A stretch of DNA of 5,683 nucleotides from JBBRYB01 sp038238115. GTDB taxonomy: Bacteria; Actinomycetota; Actinomycetes; Propionibacteriales; Nocardioidaceae. Positions 1-5,683 of the stretch are shown here, piece by piece. The notes below the pieces were generated by a model that ran no database searches, was not told the origin of the DNA, and saw nothing but the letters and a program-made list of their open reading frames with translations. Each line of letters starts with the position of its first letter. Position 1 is the first letter of the stretch. A program made the translations under genes and the position numbers. The stretch is taken from positions 1 to 5,683 of the forward strand of contig JBBRYB010000155.1 of the NCBI GenBank assembly GCA_038238115.1, written 5' to 3'.

Positions 1-696
1 GCCGCACGACTCACAGCTCAGGGCGTACTCGCCTGTCTCCTCGGAGATGCGCACGGCGACCTGATGAGTCCCGATCAGGGTGTCCATGGACCCCGCGACC
101 AGGCCCTGCTCACCCATCGACACCGTCAGCCCCTCGAGCGCTGCCTGCGCCGCGATGACGTCGGCGGTCGCGACCGTCGCGGCTGATGCCTCTCTCGTCA
201 CTTCCGTCGTCAGGTGCCGCCGCTCGATGGCGTACCGCACGGCACGGTCGAGGGTCAGTCCGTCCACCTGGTTCTTGACGAGGTAGTCATCGGCGCCGTA
301 CCGGAGGGAGGACAACCCCAAATCGAGGTCGTCGAAGCCCGTGAGCACGATGATCGGCAGGTCCTGGGACATCTCGCGGAGGGCCATCAAGGCCTCGAGA
401 CCCGACGCGTCCGGCAACGAGAGGTCGAGCAATGCGCAGTCTGCGCCGTCGACGCGCTCCGGGGTGAGCTCGGACATCCTGGCGGCCGTGTCGAACGTCA
501 CCCCTGCCAGGATGCCTTTGACGTACTCCTGCATCAGCAACGCGTCTGCTGCGTTGTCCTCGACGTGCAGCAGCCGCAGGGGTGTCGCCATCTCCGGGCT
601 CTGCTGCACTGGGGCGTCGACGCTGGCGGCAGTCGATCGGACCGCGGTCGGTTCGAGCAGCAAGGTGGACGGGGTGGACCTGTTGCCTGCATTCAT
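1..696 (-). CDS. Response regulator with N-terminal receiver domain and unrecognised C-terminal region (partial, 3' end outside window)
   Basis: The minus-strand frame is open from an ATG at 694-696 to the window edge, giving 232 residues without a stop. It is a two-component response regulator that should accept phosphate from a histidine kinase, most simply the one encoded just upstream. The receiver spans about residues 39-160: acidic pair E45/D46 in LLHVEDNAAD, phosphoacceptor D91 in LLDLSLPD, switch Thr T119 in IVLTG and Lys K141 in YLVKNQ. The segment RAVRYAIERR (151-160) is the usual end of a receiver followed by a linker. Residues 1-38 are a low-complexity, probably disordered leader. 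The start is chosen for its Shine-Dalgarno; the alternative M36 (ATG at 589-591) lies right before the receiver but has worse spacing. Residues 161-232 begin as an Ala-rich, probably helical linker and end with a C-x2-C pair (C228, C231). I do not recognise that part and see no helix-turn-helix, GGDEF or phosphatase motif before the edge. Confidence 0.9.
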   Translation of the reverse strand, partial: MNAGNRSTPSTLLLEPTAVRSTAASVDAPVQQSPEMATPLRLLHVEDNAADALLMQEYVKGILAGVTFDTAARMSELTPERVDGADCALLDLSLPDASGLEALMALREMSQDLPIIVLTGFDDLDLGLSSLRYGADDYLVKNQVDGLTLDRAVRYAIERRHLTTEVTREASAATVATADVIAAQAALEGLTVSMGEQGLVAGSMDTLIGTHQVAVRISEETGEYALSCESCG

Positions 697-700
697 GCGA

Positions 701-709
701 CTCTCCTAT
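701..709 (-). promoter_or_regulatory. Ribosome binding site of the response regulator gene
   Basis: On the minus strand the sequence ATAGGAGAG precedes the ATG at 694-696, with AGGAG six bases from the start codon. This near-consensus Shine-Dalgarno decides the start over the internal M36. It lies in the 34-base gap after the kinase stop, so the two genes are very likely co-transcribed and separately initiated. Confidence 0.75.
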
Positions 710-730
710 CTCTTGGACGACAAGCTGCGG

Positions 731-1918
731 TCAGCCGGCGGGTGCGGGCATGGTGAGCGTGACGGTCGTTCCCTCGCCTGTTGGGGACGCCAGGGTCACG
801 CCGCCGCCCTGCGCCTGCATGAGACGGCGGCAGAGCGCAAGCCCGGCTCCGACGCCGGGGTACTCCTCACGAGTGTTGAGCCGCCTGAAGAGGTCGAACG
901 CTCGTTCCTGGGCGGCGGGGGCGATACCGATGCCGTTGTCCGTGACGGTGATGACGGTTGTCTTCCCCTCTACCCATCCCTCGAGGCGGACCGTCGCCAT
1001 GGCAGCGGTGTTGAACCTGATGGCGTTGAGCAGGATCTGCTGGAGGACGCTCTTCAGCATCGTCGGGTCCGCGAAAGCCCTGGGCAGAGCACCGATATCG
1101 ATCCGCACGGATCGATCGGCGGCCTCCGCGGTCACTCCTTCCACGACCGTCCCGATGAGGTCAGCGACATCGATGACCTGCGGACTCGGCTTCATCCGGC
1201 CGGCTCGCGCATAGACCAGGAACTCGTCAAGCATTGCCTGCATGCGGTCGCTCGCCTCCGATACGTGGCGTAGAAACGTCTGGCCGGAGGCATCCATGCC
1301 AGCGGCGTACCGTTCCTCGAGAAGCGACGTGAAGCCGCTGATGACGCGAAGCGGCTCCGTCAGGTCGTGGCCGACCGTGTACTCGAGGCGGCGCAGCTCG
1401 TCCATGTCGGTCTCGGTGATCGTGGCCACGCTCCGAAGGCCGCCGCTCGCCGAGCCGACGACCCCGATCTGGCGCGAGCGGTCCACAGCCTCCCGCACGC
1501 TTTCCACCGCCCGACGTACGGTCTCGGCGAGCCGCGCCAGCTGGCTGCCCTTGTCCAGATAAGCCTCAGCGCCGCTGCTCAACGCGCGTTCGGTTACCCG
1601 CTCGTCGGTCGACCCGGACAGCATCACGACGGCCGGAGCGGGGTACCGACTCCGGATGTGGGCGCACGCCTCCCAGCCGTCCATCCCCGGCATCGCAATG
1701 TCCAGGACGACGCAGTCCGGACGGTGGACGTCGTACAGCGAGACGGCCTCGTTCCCAGTGGCCGCCTCCGCGACGATCTCGAAGCCGTGCTGTGCCGAGA
1801 GCACATAGCGGGCGAGGGTCCGGATAGCGGCGCTGTCATCGGCAAAGAGCACCCGGATCGGCGGATCGACAGGTGTACTCGGAGCCGCGCCCGCAGACTT
1901 GGCAAGCGCAGTAGCCAC
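731..1918 (-). CDS. Soluble receiver-histidine kinase (REC-HisKA-HATPase)
   Basis: This is a histidine kinase of 395 residues from a GTG at 1916-1918. Order: receiver, about residues 21-137 (acidic D27/D28 in FADDS, phosphoacceptor D73 in VVLDIAMPGMDG, Ser S101 in VMLSGS, Lys K123 in YLDKG); helical linker; dimerisation/phosphotransfer helices, about 170-240, with H184 in VGHDLTEPLR; ATPase, about 280-393, with N-box N298 (LLNAIRFN), G1 box DNGIGI at 327-332, F-box FDLFRRL and G2 box GVGAGLAL. The H-box (HDL-EPLR) resembles the phytochrome-type kinase subgroup, whose kinases often sit beside a single-receiver regulator, as here. There is no membrane segment or other sensor, so the receiver is probably the input: phosphorylation at D73 by another kinase would tune autophosphorylation. 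The frame continues upstream to a TTG at 1981, but that would cover the intergenic promoters and add non-conserved residues. The GTG has a purine-rich ribosome binding site and a short lead into the receiver. Function is well supported; partner specificity is inferred. Confidence 0.9.
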   Translation of the reverse strand: MATALAKSAGAAPSTPVDPPIRVLFADDSAAIRTLARYVLSAQHGFEIVAEAATGNEAVSLYDVHRPDCVVLDIAMPGMDGWEACAHIRSRYPAPAVVMLSGSTDERVTERALSSGAEAYLDKGSQLARLAETVRRAVESVREAVDRSRQIGVVGSASGGLRSVATITETDMDELRRLEYTVGHDLTEPLRVISGFTSLLEERYAAGMDASGQTFLRHVSEASDRMQAMLDEFLVYARAGRMKPSPQVIDVADLIGTVVEGVTAEAADRSVRIDIGALPRAFADPTMLKSVLQQILLNAIRFNTAAMATVRLEGWVEGKTTVITVTDNGIGIAPAAQERAFDLFRRLNTREEYPGVGAGLALCRRLMQAQGGGVTLASPTGEGTTVTLTMPAPAG

Positions 1919-1921
1919 GAT

Positions 1922-1930
1922 CCCCTTTCC
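1922..1930 (-). promoter_or_regulatory. Probable ribosome binding site deciding the GTG start of the receiver-kinase
   Basis: Read on the minus strand this is GGAAAGGGG, ending three bases before the GTG at 1916-1918; its GGAAAG part is six bases away. It favours the GTG over the farther TTG at 1979-1981, which has no comparable element. Confidence 0.5.
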
Positions 1931-1938
1931 GGTGCCGT

Positions 1939-1976
1939 CGATTGTTGCTACGGCCTTACACAATACCAACAAATCG
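1939..1976. repeat. Imperfect inverted repeat in the divergent intergenic region, possible operator
   Basis: The left arm CGATTGTTG (1939-1947) and right arm CAACAAATCG (1967-1976) are reverse complements apart from one extra T/A in the right arm. They are separated by 19 bases. The candidate minus-strand -10 (1960-1965) lies in the spacer and the plus-strand promoter lies just to the right. A partial third copy, GCAATCG, occurs at 1978-1984. This could bind a dimeric regulator controlling both operons, or could be chance. No such regulator is encoded in the window. Confidence 0.35.
1960..1965 (-). promoter_or_regulatory. Candidate -10 element for the leftward receiver-kinase/response-regulator operon
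   Basis: The minus strand reads TATTGT, a good match to the TAnnnT form of a -10 box. It would start transcription near 1952-1953 and give a leader of about 35 bases carrying the ribosome binding site at 1922-1930. No convincing -35 is present at the standard distance; that position (about 1983-1988) touches the -10 of the divergent gene. Confidence 0.4.
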
Positions 1977-1987
1977 GGCAATCGTGC

Positions 1988-1993
1988 TACGTT
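1988..1993 (+). promoter_or_regulatory. Candidate -10 element for a leaderless hybrid kinase transcript
   Basis: TACGTT fits TAnnnT and is followed by exactly seven bases before the ATG at 2001. There is no Shine-Dalgarno before that ATG. This spacing puts the transcription start at or next to the A of ATG, as in leaderless mRNAs, which are common in actinobacteria. No good -35 is visible. Confidence 0.5.
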
Positions 1994-2000
1994 GGGTCAA

Positions 2001-4778
2001 ATGGACGGCCCGCTCGGACTCGTCTCGTGGTGGCACCTGGAAGCTGTCGCGAACGCCGCCATCTGCGTCTCCTACCTGACGATCGCCGCGCTCATCGCGA
2101 AACCCCTCCTCGCGCTCAAGCAGCTAGGGCAGAACAAGCTGGCGACCACCGCGGCAGCGATCTTCTTCACCTGCGCGATCGCCCACGGGGGGGAGGCGCT
2201 CCAGCCCGGCTTTGACTCGGCCGGGAGCCCGTGGTGGCTCGCGCTGTGGGACCTGTGCACCGCCTTGGTCGCGGTGTACTACCTCACGTTGCGGCGAAGC
2301 TATGGCAACCTACTGGGGAGGGGCCCGCTGTTCGAGGATCTGCTGGAGAAGGAGCGCGTCACCGGGCTGGAGCGGCTGGCAGTGGCGAGCGCCGGACGCG
2401 ACCAGGCCGAGACCCAGCGTGATCACTACGCGCACATGCTCAGGTCAATCATCGAGAACAATCAGTCGGCCATCTACGCCAAGGACCTCGAGGGACGCTA
2501 TCTGTTGGTGAACCGCAAGCTGGCGGAGATCATGGGGCGGCCCGTGCACGAGATCCTCGGGCAGACCGACCACGCGATAGACCCGGAGCTGGCTCCGCTC
2601 TGGCGGGCCAACGACGTCCAGGCCCAAGCGGGCTCGTTCGGGCAGCAGGAGCAGGTCGACACCTATCCCGACGGCCGGCACTACTTCGACTTGGTCAAGT
2701 TCCCGCTGTTCGACGATGCCGGAGCCCTCTACGCGACGTGCGGCATCTCGACGGACGTCACGGAGCAGAAGCGAGCGGTGGTCACACTCACCGAGGCGCG
2801 CGACGCCGCCGTCGCCGCTAACGTGGCGAAGTCGACGTTCCTGGCAACCATGAGCCACGAGCTGCGTACCCCGATTAACGCGGTCATCGGCATGACCGAC
2901 CTCCTGATCGACACCGAGCTAGACGACCGACAGACCGAGCTGGCCGAGATGGTCGGGTCAGGTGGACACGCGCTTCTCGCGGTGATCAACGACGTACTCG
3001 ACTACTCCAAGATCGAGTCCGGCGCGCTGCTGCTGGAGTCCGCGTCGTTCGACCTCGCCGACGAGATCGAGGGCAGCCTCCAGCTGGTAGCCGCCGCCGC
3101 GGCCGCCAAGGAGCTGGACCTGGTCTGCTACGTGGACCAGAGCTGTCCCTCGAGGGTGTCGGGCGACTCGTTCCGGCTCAGGCAGATCGTGGCCAACCTG
3201 CTGTCCAACGCAGTGAAGTTCACCGAGGTCGGCGAGGTGTTCGTCACCGTCGCTGCGCTGCCGAGTGAGGACGTTCGCCTCGAGCTCTCCATCAGCGTTG
3301 CCGACACCGGGATCGGTATCGAGACGGCTGGGCTGGAGGCCCTGTTCCGCTCGTTCAGTCAGGTCGACGCATCAACGACGCGCGTGTACGGCGGAACCGG
3401 GCTGGGGCTCGCGATCAGCCAACGGCTGGCTGAGGCGATGGAGGGGCGTCTCGAGGTCACCAGCACTCCTGGCGTCGGCTCCATCTTCACCGCGATCGTG
3501 CGCGTCGACCGCCTCCCCGACGTCCCGACCATCGACGAAGCGGCTCGTGCCGCAACGCCCGAGCTGGCCGGCAAGTCGGTCGTGCTGGTGGACGACAACG
3601 CGACGAACCTGCGCATCCTCGACCTTAAGCTGACGAGTGTCGGCATGACGTGCACGGGCGTCAGCTCGCCCTCCGAAGCGCTCGCCCTGGTGCGCGAGGG
3701 CAGCACGTACGACTTGGCCGTCCTCGATATGCATATGCCTGAGATGGACGGAGCCGAGCTGGGGCGCGCCCTCAAGAAGGCGGGACCGCGCAACCTGCCG
3801 CTTATCCTGCTCGCCAATGTAGGTACACGCCCTGGGGGAGATGAGGAGACGTTCGCGAGCTGCCTCACCAAGCCGGCGAAGAGCGCTGCGCTACGCGAGG
3901 CATTGAGCTCTGCCCTTATCGACCGGCTGCCTAGCGCCAACCGAAGATCCGGCATCGGTACGACCGTCTGGGCACCTCCCCAGAACCTGCGCATCCTGCT
4001 TGCCGAGGACAATCGCGTCAACCAGCGCGTCGCTGAGCTCATGCTCGAGAAGCTGGGATACGGCGTCGACATAGTCGCCAACGGCCACCAAGCTGTCGAA
4101 GCGGTCAAGAAGGTGCTGTACGACGTGGTTCTGATGGACGTCCAGATGCCCCAGCTGGACGGGCTGGAGGCCACCAGGCGGATTCGTGCTCAAGTGCCTG
4201 CCAACAACCAACCACACATCGTCGCCATGACCGCGAGCGCGTTCGTCGAGGATCGCGTGGCGTGCGCTGACGCTGGCATGGACGCGTACCTGGCCAAACC
4301 GGTGCGGGCTGCGGAGTTGCGAGCGGCTTTGGGTGACCTGCACGCAACTAAGCGGACAAGCGCGAACGACGCCGACACTCGAATAGATGAGCCGCCGACT
4401 GCTATGGATGATCCACCGGTCGACGAAAGTGTTCTCATCGACCTCATGGAGCAGGTCGGCGGCAACGGGCAGGACATGCGAGACGACTTAATCCAGAGCT
4501 ATCTCGACGAGAGCCTCGAGCAGGTTCAGCAGCTTGCCGAGGCTGCCCGCGCTTTCGACGCCGCGACCGTCGCGAGCATCGCCCACAGCCTGCGGTCGAC
4601 GAGTGCGATGGTTGGTGCCCGGAGGCTGGTGCTGCTGCTGTTGCACGTGGAGCAGGTGGCCCGCACCACACCCGGCAACGTCCCTTCGGTGAAGGAAGCA
4701 GTGACGATGGAGTACGAGCGGGTCGCGGCGGCCCTGCGCGACCTCCTGACCCGGGAGATCTTGCCGGCAGCGCCCTAG
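2001..4778 (+). CDS. Membrane hybrid histidine kinase: ethylene-receptor-like sensor-PAS-HisKA-HATPase-REC-REC-HPt
   Basis: This is a 925-residue inner-membrane sensor kinase containing a full phosphorelay. Three hydrophobic helices (about 13-38, 47-67, 78-97) form a sensor resembling the ethylene-binding domain of ETR1: N18/Y25/I28 in helix 1, C58-x3-H62 in helix 2, D84 and T87-A88 in helix 3. An RRSYGNLL-type linker and helix (98-145) lead to a PAS domain (146-258, ending GISTDVTEQKRA). Next come HisKA with phosphorylated H286 (FLATMSHELRTPINAVIG) and HATPase (about 383-503: N-box N399/N403, DTGIGI at 435-440, GGTGLGLAI at 464-472). Receiver 1 (525-640) has D531/D532, D576 and K624 but Ala605 at the usual Thr/Ser. 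Receiver 2 (663-778) has E669/D670, D713, T744 and K766 and looks complete. After a Pro/Asp-rich linker, HPt (about 803-915) carries H862 in IAHSLRSTSAMVGA. Layout is like BarA-type hybrids, with an extra receiver. The start is ATG 2001, where a leaderless promoter fits; an upstream in-frame ATG at 1899 lies inside the opposing kinase gene. The signal sensed is unknown. Confidence 0.95.
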   Translation: MDGPLGLVSWWHLEAVANAAICVSYLTIAALIAKPLLALKQLGQNKLATTAAAIFFTCAIAHGGEALQPGFDSAGSPWWLALWDLCTALVAVYYLTLRRSYGNLLGRGPLFEDLLEKERVTGLERLAVASAGRDQAETQRDHYAHMLRSIIENNQSAIYAKDLEGRYLLVNRKLAEIMGRPVHEILGQTDHAIDPELAPLWRANDVQAQAGSFGQQEQVDTYPDGRHYFDLVKFPLFDDAGALYATCGISTDVTEQKRAVVTLTEARDAAVAANVAKSTFLATMSHELRTPINAVIGMTDLLIDTELDDRQTELAEMVGSGGHALLAVINDVLDYSKIESGALLLESASFDLADEIEGSLQLVAAAAAAKELDLVCYVDQSCPSRVSGDSFRLRQIVANLLSNAVKFTEVGEVFVTVAALPSEDVRLELSISVADTGIGIETAGLEALFRSFSQVDASTTRVYGGTGLGLAISQRLAEAMEGRLEVTSTPGVGSIFTAIVRVDRLPDVPTIDEAARAATPELAGKSVVLVDDNATNLRILDLKLTSVGMTCTGVSSPSEALALVREGSTYDLAVLDMHMPEMDGAELGRALKKAGPRNLPLILLANVGTRPGGDEETFASCLTKPAKSAALREALSSALIDRLPSANRRSGIGTTVWAPPQNLRILLAEDNRVNQRVAELMLEKLGYGVDIVANGHQAVEAVKKVLYDVVLMDVQMPQLDGLEATRRIRAQVPANNQPHIVAMTASAFVEDRVACADAGMDAYLAKPVRAAELRAALGDLHATKRTSANDADTRIDEPPTAMDDPPVDESVLIDLMEQVGGNGQDMRDDLIQSYLDESLEQVQQLAEAARAFDAATVASIAHSLRSTSAMVGARRLVLLLLHVEQVARTTPGNVPSVKEAVTMEYERVAAALRDLLTREILPAAP

Positions 4779-4781
4779 GCT
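4776..4781 (+). promoter_or_regulatory. Candidate -10 element for a leaderless serine hydrolase transcript, overlapping the kinase stop codon
   Basis: TAGGCT starts with the TAG stop of the hybrid kinase and is followed by six bases and the GTG start at 4788. No Shine-Dalgarno precedes the GTG. TAGGCT close to a start codon fits the actinobacterial leaderless-promoter pattern. It implies that the hydrolase can be expressed independently of the kinase despite the 9-base gap; read-through from the kinase remains possible. Confidence 0.5.
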
Positions 4782-4787
4782 GGTCCG

Positions 4788-5612
4788 GTGGGTCTGCCAG
4801 CTCTGACGTCGTTCGTCGCGGGCCTGCCCGCAAACGGCACCTTCTCGCTGTGGGTAGGCCCCGTCGACGGCGGACCGGCGCTAACCCACGACGCGGACCG
4901 GCAGCACTACGCGGCGAGCACCATGAAGGTCCCGGTGGTGGTGGCCGCCTACCGTCGAGCCGACGACGAGAGCTTGGATTTGGACACGCTCGTCGATGTC
5001 CATGACACGTTTGCCTCGACGGTCGGTGCCCGGCCCTTCTCCATGATCCGGAGCGAGGACAGCGATGCCGAGACGTGGCAGCGGATGGGCACCCGAGTCG
5101 CCCTCCGCTGGCTCGCCAACCGGGCGATCGTCGCGTCGGGAAACCTGGCCACGAACCTGCTGCTCGAGAGGGTCGGTCTGCCGGCCGTGGCCGACGCCCT
5201 GAAGGTCCTCGACACGCAGCAGACGGTCGTGGCACGTGGGATCGACGACGCGCCTGCCCGAGACGCCGGCCTGGAGAACCTGGTGACCGCCGCGGACCTC
5301 GCCCGCATGTTGCGGGCGGTGGCCGAACACCGGGCGGCCACACCGGATGCCTGTGAGGAGATCCTGGCGACTTTGGCCGCGCAGCAGATCAACGACTCGA
5401 TACCACCCGGTCTGCCTCCGGGCACCAAGGTCGCGCACAAGTCCGGCTGGGTCGACGGCGTGGCCCACGATGCCGGCATCGTCTACCCGGGCGACGCACC
5501 GCCGTACATCCTCAGCGTCTGTACGACGTCGAGCCTGCCGGAGCAGCAGGCACGGGACCTCATCTCGGCTGCGGCGGCCGCGTCGTGGGCGGACCGGCGG
5601 GCGTTGCAGTGA
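4788..5612 (+). CDS. Class A beta-lactamase-fold serine hydrolase, cytoplasmic
   Basis: This 274-residue protein belongs to the class A beta-lactamase / penicillin-recognising serine hydrolase superfamily. Visible motifs: S44-T-M-K47 (nucleophile and general base of SxxK), S117-G-N119 (the SDN position) and K218-S-G220 within HKSGWVDGVAHDAG (the KTG position). The omega-loop region (about 148-166, ARGIDDAPARDAGLEN) lacks a clear ExxLN, so the deacylating Glu166 of true class A enzymes is not evident; D153, D154 or E163 could be near that place. There is no signal peptide: the SxxK motif is only 44 residues from the start, so the protein should stay in the cytoplasm. Both points argue against a classical secreted resistance enzyme and suit a peptide- or amide-acting hydrolase of unknown substrate. 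GTG at 4788 is the only sensible start, because the next Met (M46) is inside SxxK. The stop overlaps the next possible gene. Confidence 0.85.
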   Translation: MGLPALTSFVAGLPANGTFSLWVGPVDGGPALTHDADRQHYAASTMKVPVVVAAYRRADDESLDLDTLVDVHDTFASTVGARPFSMIRSEDSDAETWQRMGTRVALRWLANRAIVASGNLATNLLLERVGLPAVADALKVLDTQQTVVARGIDDAPARDAGLENLVTAADLARMLRAVAEHRAATPDACEEILATLAAQQINDSIPPGLPPGTKVAHKSGWVDGVAHDAGIVYPGDAPPYILSVCTTSSLPEQQARDLISAAAAASWADRRALQ

Positions 5613-5683
5613 GCGGGGAGAACGGAAGCCAGATCTGCGTCGAAGTCTCGACCGGATGGACCGCGTCTGCCGCCCCACGCGAC
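5609..5683 (+). CDS. Possible start of a downstream gene, translationally coupled (partial, 25 residues)
   Basis: A GTG at 5609-5611 overlaps the hydrolase stop as GTGA and opens a frame that runs to the window edge: it begins MSGENGSQICVEVSTGW and continues to residue 25. The overlap suggests translational coupling. The short start resembles, from memory only, N-termini of actinobacterial NlpC/P60 (C40) peptidases with SH3-like leaders; such a neighbour would fit a cell-wall or muropeptide role for the hydrolase. Too little is visible to assign a function, and no strong ribosome binding site is present. Confidence 0.4.
   Translation, partial: MSGENGSQICVEVSTGWTASAAPRD

Noticed and set aside
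697..730. Terminator between the receiver-kinase and the response regulator genes
   Set aside because: The 34-base gap contains a ribosome binding site but no stable GC hairpin followed by T residues, so the genes are treated as one operon.
341..1273. Long plus-strand open frame of 310 codons
   Set aside because: It lies opposite the receiver-kinase and response regulator genes, whose motifs are unambiguous; its product is Arg/Ser-rich with no domain, typical of an antisense shadow in high-GC DNA.
1919..1981. TTG start at 1979-1981 for the receiver-kinase
   Set aside because: It would place the intergenic -10 and inverted repeat inside coding sequence and has no ribosome binding site; the GTG at 1916-1918 is better placed.
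1899..2000. N-terminal extension of the hybrid kinase from the ATG at 1899
   Set aside because: It would overlap the start of the opposing kinase gene and both promoters, and the added 34 residues look non-conserved. ATG 2001 begins directly before the membrane domain.
1995..2000. TTGACC on the minus strand as a -35 box for the leftward operon
   Set aside because: It is a perfect-looking -35, but the distance to the TATTGT -10 is 29 bases, and no acceptable -10 lies 16-19 bases from it.
3359..4174. Minus-strand open frame of 271 codons inside the hybrid kinase
   Set aside because: Ser/Arg-rich translation with no motif, antisense to two clear receiver domains.
4444..5343. Minus-strand open frame of 299 codons
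   Set aside because: Extremely Arg/Pro/Ser-rich product spanning the HPt and serine hydrolase genes on the other strand; a composition artefact.
4881..5678. Minus-strand open frame of 265 codons
   Set aside because: Antisense to the serine hydrolase, whose SxxK, SGN and KSG motifs are intact; the Arg-rich product has no recognisable domain.

Overview
The window is high-GC DNA, densely coding, with short intergenic gaps, GTG start codons and two genes that look leaderless. This points to an actinobacterium, perhaps a Nocardioides-like or related soil lineage. That placement is inferred from style and protein families and is not proven by any marker gene here. I see no rRNA, tRNA, mobile element, CRISPR array or clear terminator.

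Left half, minus strand (1-1918): a two-gene signalling operon reading leftward. The first gene (731-1918) is a soluble receiver-histidine kinase whose only recognisable input domain is a response-regulator receiver. The second (1-696, cut by the window edge) starts 34 bases downstream with a good ribosome binding site. It encodes a response regulator with an unrecognised C-terminal part instead of a visible DNA-binding domain.

Centre, plus strand (2001-4778): a divergent gene for a 925-residue membrane hybrid kinase. Its order is a three-helix membrane sensor domain, PAS, HisKA, HATPase, two receivers and HPt. The membrane domain aligns by eye with the ethylene-binding domain of plant ETR1, including the copper-ligand spacing Cys-x3-His, but several ethylene-critical positions differ. 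The divergent operons share an 82-base intergenic region (1919-2000) with overlapping candidate promoters and an imperfect inverted repeat.

Right end, plus strand (4788-5612): a cytoplasmic class A beta-lactamase-fold serine hydrolase begins 9 bases after the kinase stop. It probably has its own leaderless promoter overlapping that stop. A further open frame starts at an overlapping GTGA (5609) and leaves the window.

Taken together, the window holds four receivers, two histidine kinases and one HPt, with no visible transcription-factor output. The most economical reading is a local phosphorelay or network: a membrane sensor, a soluble kinase that is itself controlled by phosphorylation, and a single-receiver output protein. 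The connections between them are inference from proximity. The serine hydrolase and what follows may be unrelated cell-wall or muropeptide functions.
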